DNA of 64,000 bases from Undibacterium_A arcticum (lineage in GTDB: Bacteria > Pseudomonadota > Gammaproteobacteria > Burkholderiales > Burkholderiaceae_D): the NCBI RefSeq assembly GCF_042660705.1, contig NZ_JBHSUQ010000001.1; one strand, given 5' to 3'. The number at the start of each line of letters is the position of its first letter. The stretch's first letter is position 1. The notes under the pieces were generated by a model that was given only the letters and a program-made list of their open reading frames with translations, was not told the origin of the DNA and searched no databases. Positions 29,021 through 37,906 of this stretch are shown here, piece by piece. The position numbers and the translations under genes are program-made.

Positions 29021-30907
29021 CTATTTCCAGTCGCCGCGCAAGCCCAGTACCTGCTCGCGCAGCAACTCCGGCGTCGCCAGCGCCGCCGGAATCGGCAAAC
29101 CGACCACCAGATCCAGCCGTGACAGCGGACCACGCCGGAACGAGCGTCCCAGTGGGTTGCTGCTGTCGCGCGTCAGCAGGCTGCCCCACAAGCCGCGCAG
29201 CGCCATCGGGATTACCGGGACCGGCGAGCGATCGATAATTTTTTTTTGATGCCGCCCTTGAATTCGTTCATCTCGCCGGTGCTGGTCAGCTTTCCCTCCG
29301 GGAAGATGCACACCAGGTCCCCTTCGTGCAGTGCTTGTGCAATATCGACGTACGCCTTTTCCATCAGCCACGGATCTTCTTTGGCTGGCGCAATCGGAAT
29401 CGCCTTGGCGGTGCGAAAAATCCACGACAGCAGTGGCACCTTGAAGATGCGGTGATCCATCACGAAGCGGATCGGGCGCGGACTGGCGGCCATGATGACG
29501 ATCGCATCGACGTAGCTGACGTGATTGCAGACCAGCACCGCTGCACCCTGCTCCGGGATGCGATCGACATCAACGCCGCGCACGCGGTGGATGGTGTGGA
29601 TCAGCAACCAGGCAATGAAACGCATCAGGAATTCCGGCACCAGGCTGAAGATATAGGCAGCCACCAGTGCGTTCATGATCGCGGTCGCCAGAAACAGTTG
29701 CGGGATGCTCAATCCGGCTTTCAACAACACCATGGCGACCAGCGCCGCGACCACCATGAACAAGGCATTCAGGATGTTCATGCCGGCGATGGTGCGCGAC
29801 AAATGGCTGCGGTCACAGCGGGTTTGGATCAGCGCGAACAGGGGCACGATATAGAAACCGCCGAACACGCCGATCATCACGCAGTCGAACAGGATGCGCA
29901 GGCTGCCGTGCTGGGCCAGGAAGCCGCTCATATCGACCGGCGCAGTGTTGGTATAGGCCAAACTGGCAAGGAACAGATCCACACCAAACACCGACAAACC
30001 GATCGAACCGAAAGGTACCAGCCCGATCTCGACCTTGTGCCCCGACAGGCGCTCGCACAACAGCGAGCCGACGCCGATACCGAGTGAAAATACAGTCAGC
30101 AGCAGCACGAACACGCTGTGATCGCCGTGCAGATAATTTCGCATACACCGGAAACTGCGCCAGTATGATCGCGCCGTAAAACCAGAACCACGAATTGCCG
30201 AGCATCGAAAGGAATACCGGTCGGTTCCGGCGGCTGAATCCGATGTTGCGAATAGTCTCGGTCAACGGATTCCAGTTGATTTTCAGCTCGGGCTCGGGTG
30301 CCGGCGACAGCGGTATGCGGCGACTGGTGAGCCAGCCAATCACGGCAATTGCAATCGTGCCGCCGGCGACCAGTTCGACGCCCCACGGCCGATGCACGAC
30401 CAGCACCGCCCCTAGCACTTCACCCAGCAGGATGCCGACGAAGGTGCCCATTTCGATGATGCCGTTGCCGCCGATCAGCTCTTCCGGTTTTAACTGTTGC
30501 GGCAAATACGCATATTTGACCGGGCCGAACAGCGTCGAATGGACACCCATGCCGACTACCGCGGCGATCAGCAACCACAGACTGTGCGTCATCCAGCCTG
30601 CCGCGGCGATCAACATGATCATGATTTCGAGCAGCTTGACGCAGCGTGCTAGTTTCGACTTCTCGATCTTGTCAGCCAACTGCCCTGCAGTCGCGGAGAA
30701 CAGCACAAAAGGCAGGATGAACAGACCCGGAATCAGGTTATTGAGCAGGCCGACATCCATCGTGGTCCAGCTGATGGCCTGATAGGTCAGGATCGTCAGC
30801 AGCGCAGTCTTGAAGACATTGTCGTTGAACGCACCAAGAAACTGGGTCCAGAAGAACGGCGCGAAACGGCGTTGTGACAGCAGCGAAAATTGATTCGATT
30901 GACTCAT
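29021..30907 (-). CDS. MFS lysophospholipid transporter fused to 1-acylglycerophosphate acyltransferase (two frame breaks)
   Basis: The N-terminal half is a 12-helix major facilitator of the LplT type (QFLGAFNDNVFKTALLTIL, FGPVKYAYLPQQL, ELIGGNGIIEMGTFVGILLG). The C-terminal half is a PlsC acyltransferase with the NHVSYVD (HxxxxD) and FPEGKLTSTG motifs. Together they import and reacylate lysophospholipids. The frame breaks at 30137-30139 (A3 on the coding strand, near VYAK) and at an A9 run 29239-29247 (GGIKK). The true tail is DRSPVPVIPMALRGLWGS to GLRGDWK at 29021. About 628 residues result. The A9 run is the only break site long enough to consider real polymerase slippage. Confidence 0.88.
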
Positions 30908-30981
30908 TTGGAATAACGGATTGAATGCGGATTGAATGTGGATTGGATTGAACTGGATAGCCGCACTGGCCAGTATTGCGC

Positions 30982-31020
30982 TTGTTTGTTGCGTTCGTTT
31001 GTTGCGCTCGTTTGTTGCGT
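30982..31020. repeat. 13-bp tandem repeat, three units
   Basis: Three successive 13-bp units of the form TYGTTTGTTGCGY run head to tail and are followed by a T6-GCGC tail. This is a simple microsatellite-like array upstream of the transporter gene. It could vary in copy number. Confidence 0.75.
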
Positions 31021-31119
31021 TTTTTTGCGCAATTTTACAGCGCCCTGTTGATACCCCACGATGGTGCGATTTGTTGTGCTACCGCAGCAGCGCGCACCGC
31101 CGATAAATATGAATTATAA

Positions 31120-31181
31120 AGAGTATATAGAGTAGCTCCTTTAATTCATTGCGGAATTCACATTCAAACACCGGAGTATAT
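31120..31181 (+). repeat. Two-box intergenic element, copy F
   Basis: Box 1 AGAGTATAT (31120) and box 2 GGAGTATAT (31173) are 53 bp apart, with core ATTGCGGA at the conserved offset. Between box 1 and the core it shares CCTTTAATT with copy A at the same position, showing homology beyond the boxes. Confidence 0.75.
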
Positions 31182-31243
31182 CAACGAGCGTAATCCGGAT
31201 TTGCGCCGACAAGCTTCGCACAAACCCGGACCCGATCGCGACA

Positions 31244-32263
31244 TCAGCCGATATGCCCCGTCAGTTGCAGGCCGCTGATATAGGCATTTTCAGCGCGACC
31301 GCCGCCCTCCAGCCCGGCCGCAAACCAATCGCCGCAGGCGCCGATCTTGTGTTTGGCATCCCACAGACAAGGTTTATCCAGTGGCTCCAGCGCCTGCGCA
31401 TAGCGCCAGCAATGGGCGACCGCGTGGATCGGCTGCACCCGTGAGCCGGTCGCTTCATGAAACGCCTTGAGCAGCTTGTCCCTGGCGCGTTCCGCATCAT
31501 CGCCCAAGTGTTCTGCGCTCCATGCGGCCGATGCATGCGCGACCCAGTGCTCGCCCGGGCGGCGCTCCGGTTTGGAGGCATCGCGCGCAATCCAGGACAG
31601 CCGTGAATTGTTGATCCAGGCGCCGTCGTAGCCGAGTTCAAGCGGCTGCTGAAAGCCCAGCATCAGCGACCAGCAAGGCGCCAGATGCGTCTTGGCGGCA
31701 ACTTTTGCCATTGCCGGCACCGCGACGAGCAAGGACGCAGCCTGTTCGGCCGGCATCGCGACGATCACGGCGTCGAACGGTCCGGCATGCGCGTCAATCG
31801 GCACCGTATCCGATTGCACCGTCAGCAACCATTGGCTCTTGGCGGAACCGGATGGATCGGCCGCCGCGATGCGCTTGACCAGTTGTCCGGTGCGGACATC
31901 AAGCCCGTCTGCCAGGTATTGGCCCAGCGCACTCATCCCGGGTACCGCGACATAACGTTGCGTGCCGCGGCCGGCGGCTTTGGGCGCGGCACCGGTCGCG
32001 GCGTCGAGGGTGACCAGTTTGCCCTCCCAGGCCGCGACCAGTCCTGCCTTGCGCCAGGCCGACACTTGCTTCTTGAAACCATCCGATACCGCGGTGAAGT
32101 ATTGAGCACCGTGGTCGAAACCGCCGAGTTCGGTCTCGCGCGTGCCCATGCGGCCGCTGACATGGTTGGATTTTTCATAGACAGTGACACTATGGCCGTG
32201 GGCCTGAAGCTGGCGAGCGCATGTCAAGCCGGAGATGCCGGCGCCGATAACCGCAATCTGCAT
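31244..32263 (-). CDS. FAD-dependent NAD(P)/amine oxidoreductase, renalase-like
   Basis: The 339-residue protein starts with a dinucleotide-binding Rossmann motif (MQIAVIGAGISGLTCARQL). The flavin-monooxygenase/amine-oxidase signatures YEKSNHVSGRMGTRE and GGFDHGAQYFTA follow, with a C-terminal FAD-contact region (KIGACGDWFAAGLEGGGRAENAYISG). The overall shape is that of bacterial renalase-like proteins; the substrate is unknown. The ATG at 32261-32263 has an AGAGG ribosome site. It follows the CBS gene after a terminator. Confidence 0.88.
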   Translation of the reverse strand: MQIAVIGAGISGLTCARQLQAHGHSVTVYEKSNHVSGRMGTRETELGGFDHGAQYFTAVSDGFKKQVSAWRKAGLVAAWEGKLVTLDAATGAAPKAAGRGTQRYVAVPGMSALGQYLADGLDVRTGQLVKRIAAADPSGSAKSQWLLTVQSDTVPIDAHAGPFDAVIVAMPAEQAASLLVAVPAMAKVAAKTHLAPCWSLMLGFQQPLELGYDGAWINNSRLSWIARDASKPERRPGEHWVAHASAAWSAEHLGDDAERARDKLLKAFHEATGSRVQPIHAVAHCWRYAQALEPLDKPCLWDAKHKIGACGDWFAAGLEGGGRAENAYISGLQLTGHIG

Positions 32264-32281
32264 GTCTATCCTCTCAGTCAC

Positions 32282-32322
32282 AAAAAAACCGTTCGCAAAT
32301 CCTGATGATTCATGAACGGTTT
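32282..32322 (-). terminator. Rho-independent terminator of the CBS gene
   Basis: On the minus strand AAACCGTTC pairs perfectly with GAACGGTTT across a 19-nt loop and is followed by a T run (seven T including the stem end). It lies between the CBS-pair gene and the FAD oxidoreductase. Confidence 0.8.
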
Positions 32323-32458
32323 GATTAAAAAACGAAGGCACCCTTTTGCTTCACCAACCTGAAATACTCGAAAAACCGACGCGTGGTGCATCCCTCGCGT
32401 CCCCCGCATTCTGCGCGGAATGCCAGCGATGTTATCGATCGCATGCGCGCGCAGATAC

Positions 32459-32904
32459 TCACTCGTCGGTTTCCACTGGCCAGTCGCGGATATATGCTTT
32501 CAGCATCTTGTTCTCGAAACTCTGTGCTTCCAGTACCGCTTTTGCGACGTCATAAAACGAAATCACGCCGAGCAGGGTCTTGGCGTCCATTACCGGCAAA
32601 TAGCGCGTGTGCTTTCGATCATGATGCGGCGTACCTCGTTGACGTCGGTGTCCGGCGTGACTGTCAGCGGGTGGTCGTCCATGTGTTTGCGCACCGTGCC
32701 GTTGCCGACGGTGCCGCCATTGGCATGGATTGCCATGATTACCTCGCGGAAACTGAGCATGCCGACCAGATCGCCAAACTCCATCACGACCAACGAGCCT
32801 ATGTCCTTCTCGGCCATGGTGTCGGCGGCGGCCTTCATCGGCGTGTCCGGCGTCACCGTATAGAGGATATTGCCCTTGACCTGGAGAATTTCGGAGACTT
32901 TCAT
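32459..32904 (-). CDS. CBS-pair domain protein (one frame break)
   Basis: This stand-alone pair of CBS domains has about 148 residues: MKVSEILQVKGNILYTVTPDTPMKAAADTMAEKDIGSL, then VRKHMDDHPLTVTPDTDVNEVRRIMIE. CBS pairs bind adenosyl nucleotides and usually sense energy state. The simple frame ends early at 32590. One extra A in the run 32613-32615 continues as KHTRYLPVMDAKTLLGVISFYDVAK and ends DWPVETDE at 32459. It is followed by a good terminator. Confidence 0.9.
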
Positions 32905-33192
32905 GTTTCCCTCTTCGCGGAATATATTGTTCTAGTGTAAATGCATTTCGAATGTAGCCTATGCAGGATGAAAAATCCAGCGCGGGAACGCTGCTGACCG
33001 CAACCGCTGAGCCAAGGCCGGCACAAGCTTCCCTGGCAAAAAAGGGCAAACAGTCTGTTTGACGGTCCATGCTGCCGCTCCGTGCGAGCGCCAATTCGGT
33101 AGCGAATATTCCGACCCCTTCGCCGCGTGTTGTACAGCCCGCCATGTTTCAGGCTACCATTCCGCCCATCGTCATCCACAGAGCCCACGTCC

Positions 33193-34515
33193 ATGAGCGG
33201 TCCCAAATATCTCGGCTTCGACACCCTGTCGCTGCATGCCGGCGCAGCGCCCGATCCGGCCACCGGCGCCCGCGCGACGCCGATCCATTTCACCTCGTCC
33301 TTCGTGTTCAAGGATTCCGATCAAGCGGCATCGCTGTTCAATATGGAACGCGCCGGCCACGTCTATTCGCGGATCTCGAATCCGACCAATGCGGTGCTGG
33401 AAGAACGCATCGCCGCACTGGAAGGCGGCGTGGCCGGGATCGCCGTCGCCAGCGGGCAGGCGGCGATGCATTTGGGATTGGTGACCATCGCCGGCGCCGG
33501 CTCCCATGTGGTGGCGTCGCGCGCGCTGTATGGCGGCTCGCAAAATTTGCTGGCCTACACGATGAAGCGTTTCGGTATCGACACCACCTTCGTCGATCCG
33601 CGCGACCTCGACGCCTGGCGCAGCGCGATCAGGCCGAATACCAAGGTACTGTTCGCCGAAACCTTGGGCAATCCGGGGCTGGACGTGCTCGATATCCCCA
33701 GCGTGGCGGCAATCGCGCATGACCACTATTTGCCGCTGATGCTGGACGCGACTTTGACTACGCCCTACCTGCTGCGCCCGTTCGAGCATGGCGCCGATCT
33801 GGTGTTCCATTCCGCCACCAAGTTCCTGTGCGGTCACGGTACCGCGATCGGCGGCTTGCTGATCGACGGCGGTACCTTCGACTGGCAGCAGGCATATGAC
33901 AAGACTGGACGCTTCGCCGAATTGTGTGAACCCTATGACGGCTTCCACGGCATGGTGTTTGCCGAGGAATCGACGGTAGCGCCGTTTGCGCTGCGGGCGC
34001 GGCGCGAAGGTCTGCGCGATTTCGGCGCGAGCATGAGCCCGCACAACGCATTCGCGATCCTGCAAGGCATCGAAACCTTGGGACTGCGGATGGACCGGCA
34101 TGTCGCCAACACCCGCAAGGTGGTCGATTTTCTGGTGGCACATCCGGCGGTGGAGTCGGTGTCGTATCCGGAGCTGGTCTCGCACCCCGATCATGCGCTG
34201 GCCAAGAAACTGCTGCCAAAAGGCTGCGGCGCGGTGTTCTCCTTCAGCCTCAAGGGCGATCGCGCTGCCGGCCGGCGCTTCGTCGAGGCACTGAACATCT
34301 TCTCCCATCTGGCCAACGTCGGCGATGCGAAGTCGCTGGTGATCCACCCTGCCTCGACCACCCATTTCCGGGTACCGAGCGAGCAACTGGCCGCATCCGG
34401 CATCACCGAAGGAACGATGCGGCTGTCGATCGGCCTGGAGGATCCGGATGACCTGATCGAAGACCTGGCGCGCGGCCTGAAGCTGTCGCAATACAGCGCG
34501 AAGAAAGGGGCCTGA
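33193..34515 (+). CDS. O-acetylhomoserine aminocarboxypropyltransferase (MetY-type)
   Basis: This 440-residue PLP enzyme of the Cys/Met-metabolism family has the length typical of MetY rather than MetB/MetZ. Landmarks are HVYSRISNPTNAVLEERIAALEGG (phosphate-binding Tyr/Arg), LMLDATLTTPYLLRPFEHGADLV, and the PLP lysine in HSATKFLCGHGTAIGG. It should make homocysteine from O-acetylhomoserine and sulfide. The start is ATG 33193. The next gene starts 1 bp after its stop (TGAGATG), indicating translational coupling. Confidence 0.9.
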   Translation: MSGPKYLGFDTLSLHAGAAPDPATGARATPIHFTSSFVFKDSDQAASLFNMERAGHVYSRISNPTNAVLEERIAALEGGVAGIAVASGQAAMHLGLVTIAGAGSHVVASRALYGGSQNLLAYTMKRFGIDTTFVDPRDLDAWRSAIRPNTKVLFAETLGNPGLDVLDIPSVAAIAHDHYLPLMLDATLTTPYLLRPFEHGADLVFHSATKFLCGHGTAIGGLLIDGGTFDWQQAYDKTGRFAELCEPYDGFHGMVFAEESTVAPFALRARREGLRDFGASMSPHNAFAILQGIETLGLRMDRHVANTRKVVDFLVAHPAVESVSYPELVSHPDHALAKKLLPKGCGAVFSFSLKGDRAAGRRFVEALNIFSHLANVGDAKSLVIHPASTTHFRVPSEQLAASGITEGTMRLSIGLEDPDDLIEDLARGLKLSQYSAKKGA

Positions 34516-34516
34516 G

Positions 34517-35326
34517 ATGCTGCTCGACGTACACGGTCACGCGGCCTACTGCTATACCGGCGGCAAAGCCTTCAACCCGGCGCTGCCGACCGCCGTCTTC
34601 ATCCACGGCGCGCAAAATGACCATACGGTGTGGTGCTTGCAAACGCGTTATTTTGCGCATCACGGTTTTGGTGTGCTGGCGGTCGACCTGCCCGGCCACG
34701 GCCGCAGTAAGGGCGCCGCGCTGACCAGCGTGGCAGCGCTGGCGGACTGGCTGCTGGCCCTGCTCGACGCCGCAGGCGTAAAGCAGGCAAGCCTGATCGG
34801 CCACAGCATGGGATCGCTCATCGCGCTGGAAACCGCACACAAGGCGCCGGAGCGGGTCAGCAAGCTGGCCCTGGTTGGCACCGCGTATCCGATGAAAGTG
34901 TCCGACACGCTGCTCGATGCCGCAAAAAACGACGAACAACGCGCGATCGACATGGTCAATTTGTGGCAACACACGTCGATCGCCCACAAACCATCCTGCC
35001 CCGGCCCCGGCTTCTATGTCATGGGCGGGGCGCAGCGCTTGATGCAAAGGATTTCGCAGATCAACCCGGCACAGGTGTTCTACACTGACTTTGCCGCCTG
35101 CAATGGCTACGTCAATGGCGAAATCGCCGCCGAATCGGTGCGTTGCCCGGCCCTGTTCCTGTTGGCGAAACAGGACATGATGACCCCGATCAAGGCCAGT
35201 GCCGTGCTGAGCAAGGCGATACCGCACGCAAGGACGGTACAGATTGACCGCTGCGGCCACGCGCTGATGGCGGAGCAGCCGGATGCGGTGCTCGATGCCC
35301 TGTTTTCATTCGCCAACAGCGACTGA
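34517..35326 (+). CDS. Alpha/beta hydrolase
   Basis: The 269-residue protein has the alpha/beta-hydrolase core: oxyanion region VFIHGAQNDHTVW, LPGHGRSKG, nucleophile elbow GHSMGSLIALE (serine), acid in LLAKQDMMTPI and histidine in DRCGHALMAEQP. The substrate is unknown. Its start directly abuts the sulfhydrylase stop, so the two proteins are probably made together. A role in supplying or removing acyl-homoserine-type esters is only a guess. Confidence 0.88.
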   Translation: MLLDVHGHAAYCYTGGKAFNPALPTAVFIHGAQNDHTVWCLQTRYFAHHGFGVLAVDLPGHGRSKGAALTSVAALADWLLALLDAAGVKQASLIGHSMGSLIALETAHKAPERVSKLALVGTAYPMKVSDTLLDAAKNDEQRAIDMVNLWQHTSIAHKPSCPGPGFYVMGGAQRLMQRISQINPAQVFYTDFAACNGYVNGEIAAESVRCPALFLLAKQDMMTPIKASAVLSKAIPHARTVQIDRCGHALMAEQPDAVLDALFSFANSD

Positions 35327-35381
35327 CGTCGGCCCAGCGGCTTGCCTGGCAAGCGATTATCCTTATTGACAGGAGTTCATT

Positions 35382-35698
35382 ATGGCCGCAGCCGATCCAG
35401 CAAAATTCTCCAGCTTCGCCGAGTTCTATCCGTTCTACCTGAGCGAACATCGCAATCCGACTTGCCGCCGACTGCACTTCATTGGATCGACGCTGGTATT
35501 GCTGTGCCTCGCAGCGCTGGTCGTTACCGGCAATCCTTGGTGGGCGCTGGCAGCGCCGCTGTGCGGTTACGGTTTGCCTGGATCGGCCACATCGGTTTTG
35601 AAAAGAATCGGCCCGCCACTTTCAAGCATCCGCTATATTCGCTGATGGGCGATTGGCGCATGTACTGGCAGCTGTTGACTCGACAAATGCCACTGTAG
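35382..35698 (+). CDS. DUF962/Mpo1-like membrane protein (one frame break)
   Basis: This is a short membrane protein of about 105 residues. FAEFYPFYLSEHRNPTCRRLHFIGSTLVLL carries the family His residues. A hydrophobic stretch follows, then GFAWIGHIGFEKNRPATFKHPLYSLMGDWRM. The tail lies in another frame; one extra T in 35573-35575 restores continuity. The family (DUF962; yeast Mpo1 is an iron-dependent dioxygenase of 2-hydroxy fatty acids) has conserved His residues that are all present here. Confidence 0.88.
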
Positions 35699-36108
35699 GG
35701 CCAGATGCCGTTCAGTTGGACCAGACGCCGCGGCGATTTGCCCCTCGCGAATGCGGGGGCTAGGCACGCAACGCTTCTCGATTTCCCGCTTCGCGGGAAT
35801 GGCGCCCAGAAATTCACGCGGCTAAATTCATTGCCTCCGAAGCATTAAGTTCCGCCCAAATTCCTCGTGAGCACAAAAAAATAAATAAAATCGCTCCCTA
35901 AAGTTTTGAAAATCAAGGCCGATTAGCGCAGTGCGGGCTCAGAGCTGTACCTTCAAAACGCAAAAAAAATCTGCTGTTTTCACTAAACTTTCGTGCTCCC
36001 CTTCCGTTACAACTAGCAACGGCGGTGTTATTGCCTCGCAGAAATTTCGAGACACACCAACGTTTTAGGCGCCAAGCCGAAACCAAATAATCAGCAAGGG
36101 GAAACAAA
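35699..36108. other. Intergenic region upstream of flagellin
   Basis: This 410-bp gap contains no gene. It includes a small hairpin near 35785-35802 (TTCCCGC/GCGGGAA), the fliC sigma-28 promoter at 35899-35925, and an untranslated leader of roughly 170 nt ending in AAGGGG before the fliC ATG. Confidence 0.75.
35899..35925 (+). promoter_or_regulatory. Sigma-28 (FliA) promoter of fliC
   Basis: TAAA at 35899-35902, 15 bp spacer, then GCCGATTA at 35918-35925. This differs from the FliA consensus (TAAA-N15-GCCGATAA) at one position. Confidence 0.9.
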
Positions 36109-37362
36109 ATGTCCGCATTTATCAATACCAACATCTCGTCGCTGAACGCACAGCGCAACCTCAACACCTCCCAATCTTCACTCGCGACTTCATTGCAACG
36201 CCTGTCGTCCGGTATGCGCATCAACAGCGCCAAGGACGACGCTGCCGGCATGGCAATTTCGTCCCGCATGACATCCCAGATTAACGGGCTCAATCAGGCT
36301 GGCCGCAACGCTAACGACGGCATTTCGATGGCACAGACCGCAGAAGGTGCGCTCGGCCAGGTGAGCGACAACCTGCAGCGTATGCGCGAACTGTCTGTTC
36401 AGGCGGCAAACGGTTCCCTGTCAGCCGCCGACCGTAAAGGTGTGCAAAGTGAGATCAGCCAGTTGAAGAATGAAATCAACCGGGTTGGCAACCAGACATC
36501 GTTTAACGGCACAAAACTTCTGGATGGGACAAATGGCGGCTTTACCTTCCAGGTGGGCGCAGACGCAAATCAGACCATCGCCATTAACTCGCTAACCGAT
36601 GCGCGCTCTACCGCATTGGGGACGTCGACATATGCAGAAGCTGCCGGTACTACGATGACCCTCGTTGCCGCTAACACCGCAGTAGTACCACCAGGTGCGG
36701 CAGGCTCCACGTCGGCGATGGTCGGCGGATTCACACTCAACGGTATTGCCATTACAGGCACCGACATGGCTGTCGCCGACAATACCGCGATGACTGCATC
36801 TGAATACAAAGAGTTCATGACCAAGTCGGTCGATGCAATTAACGTGAAATCGTCCGAGTCCGGCGTCACTGCGCAACTGGACGTCGCAGCAAACGGCGAC
36901 ATGAGCATCAAGATGTTCGGCACAGCCACGACCGCCAGCACATCCGGGAATATTGTATTCACCGCTGGCACAAACGATGGAAAAGCGCTGGGCATTGACG
37001 TTGTCACCGGAGCGGCAGCAGCAACAGGATTAGCCCAATCGCAAACCGGTTTTGACACTATCGATGTCAGCACGGTTTCGGGGGCCAATAAAGCACTGAC
37101 CATGCTCGATGGCGCCATTAATGCCGTGAACACGATGCGCGCGGACCTTGGCGCGGTCCAGAACCGCTTCAGCTCAACGGTATCGAACCTGCAAACAACG
37201 ACCGAAAACTTGTCTGCTTCACGCAGCCGGATCCAGGATACTGACTTCGCCGCAGAAACAGCCTCACTGACCCGTGGCCAGATCCTGCAACAAGCTGGTA
37301 CCGCCATGCTGGCACAAGCAAATTCGCTGCCTAACGGTGTGTTGGCTCTGTTGCGCGGCTAA
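36109..37362 (+). CDS. fliC: Flagellin
   Basis: The 417-residue filament subunit has canonical terminal helices. The N-terminal D0/D1 is AFINTNISSLNAQRNLNTSQ ... LSSGMRINSAKDDAAGMAIS, and the C-terminal D1/D0 is NRFSSTVSNLQTTTENLSASR ... LAQANSLPNGVLALLRG. The middle (about residues 180-310) is Ala/Thr/Val-rich and variable, the surface-exposed domain. It is preceded by a strong sigma-28 promoter and followed by a terminator, so it is expressed as a late, single-gene unit. Confidence 0.97.
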   Translation: MSAFINTNISSLNAQRNLNTSQSSLATSLQRLSSGMRINSAKDDAAGMAISSRMTSQINGLNQAGRNANDGISMAQTAEGALGQVSDNLQRMRELSVQAANGSLSAADRKGVQSEISQLKNEINRVGNQTSFNGTKLLDGTNGGFTFQVGADANQTIAINSLTDARSTALGTSTYAEAAGTTMTLVAANTAVVPPGAAGSTSAMVGGFTLNGIAITGTDMAVADNTAMTASEYKEFMTKSVDAINVKSSESGVTAQLDVAANGDMSIKMFGTATTASTSGNIVFTAGTNDGKALGIDVVTGAAAATGLAQSQTGFDTIDVSTVSGANKALTMLDGAINAVNTMRADLGAVQNRFSSTVSNLQTTTENLSASRSRIQDTDFAAETASLTRGQILQQAGTAMLAQANSLPNGVLALLRG

Positions 37363-37391
37363 TTCACTGCCTGAGGCTTCATGCTGAATTG

Positions 37392-37426
37392 CTCCCCGAC
37401 TGCTTTTCCCGGTCGGGGACTTTTTT
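37392..37426 (+). terminator. Rho-independent terminator of fliC
   Basis: Stem TCCCCGAC / GTCGGGGA (8 bp, 11-nt loop) followed by a T6 run, 30 bp after the fliC stop. Confidence 0.92.
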
Positions 37427-37441
37427 ATAAAGGAAGTAATC

Positions 37442-37818
37442 ATGGACATCCGATCGCTTAACGATATCGCTCCACCAGTGCACCGCGCCGCGGTCAAAGG
37501 TGGTTCAGGCATCGAACCGTACGTGGTTGCGCCAAAATCTACCTTCGTTTCCCTGGACACCAGCACCGCAGTCGAACCGCCTGGCGCGACGCCTTCGTTA
37601 GACCAAGTGCATCACGCAGTCGAAGAAATCAACAAGGCAATGCAGGCGCAGGAGCAAGATCTCGTTTTTCGGTTGATCAAGACAGCAACCGAACCATCGT
37701 CAAGGTTGTCGATCAGCGAACCCAGGAAGTCATCCGCCAAATGCCCTCACCGGAAGCGCTCGAAATAGCCAAGGCACTCGACAAGATGCAAGGCTTGTTG
37801 ATTCGACAAAAAGCATAG
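37442..37818 (+). CDS. flaG: FlaG family flagellar protein (one frame break)
   Basis: The 125-residue reconstructed protein has a disordered N-terminus and then the FlaG domain: VEEINKAMQAQEQDLVFS, DQDSNRTIVKVVDQRTQEVI, RQMPSPEALEIAKALDKMQG. The simple frame diverges after LVF. One extra T in the run 37665-37669 restores the conserved C-terminus ending LLIRQKA at 37818. FlaG influences filament length in several genera. It lies between fliC and fliD, the common position. Confidence 0.88.
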
Positions 37819-37847
37819 CAATTTAAATAAACGGGTGAATCGCCCTC

Positions 37848-37874
37848 TAAAGTCTGCATTGGCGCAGCCGTAAA
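37848..37874 (+). promoter_or_regulatory. Sigma-28 promoter of the fliD operon
   Basis: TAAA at 37848-37851, a 15-bp spacer and GCCGTAAA (6 of 8 matches to GCCGATAA), 33 bp before the fliD start. The -35 side TAAAGTCT resembles the fliC and flgK promoters. Confidence 0.7.
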
Positions 37875-37906
37875 CTAGCTACAGTATTGTTTTCGCAGGA
37901 GGCGCA

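Larger units (their letters stand above)
30908..31243. other. Repeat-bearing intergenic region upstream of the transporter/acyltransferase
   Basis: This 336-bp stretch has no gene. It holds an imperfect 11-bp tandem (GGATTGAATGY) from about 30918, a 13-bp tandem triplicate at 30982-31020, and repeat copy F. Confidence 0.7.

Noticed and set aside
5163..31181. The two-box elements as a CRISPR array or transposon ends
   Set aside because: Copies are dispersed singly, not arrayed, and have direct rather than inverted end boxes with no transposase nearby.
32941..33192. SAM-type riboswitch upstream of the sulfhydrylase gene
   Set aside because: No recognisable conserved riboswitch core could be seen in the leader.
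33172..34491. 439-codon frame antisense to the sulfhydrylase gene
   Set aside because: Shadow of a strongly biased coding strand; no recognisable domain.
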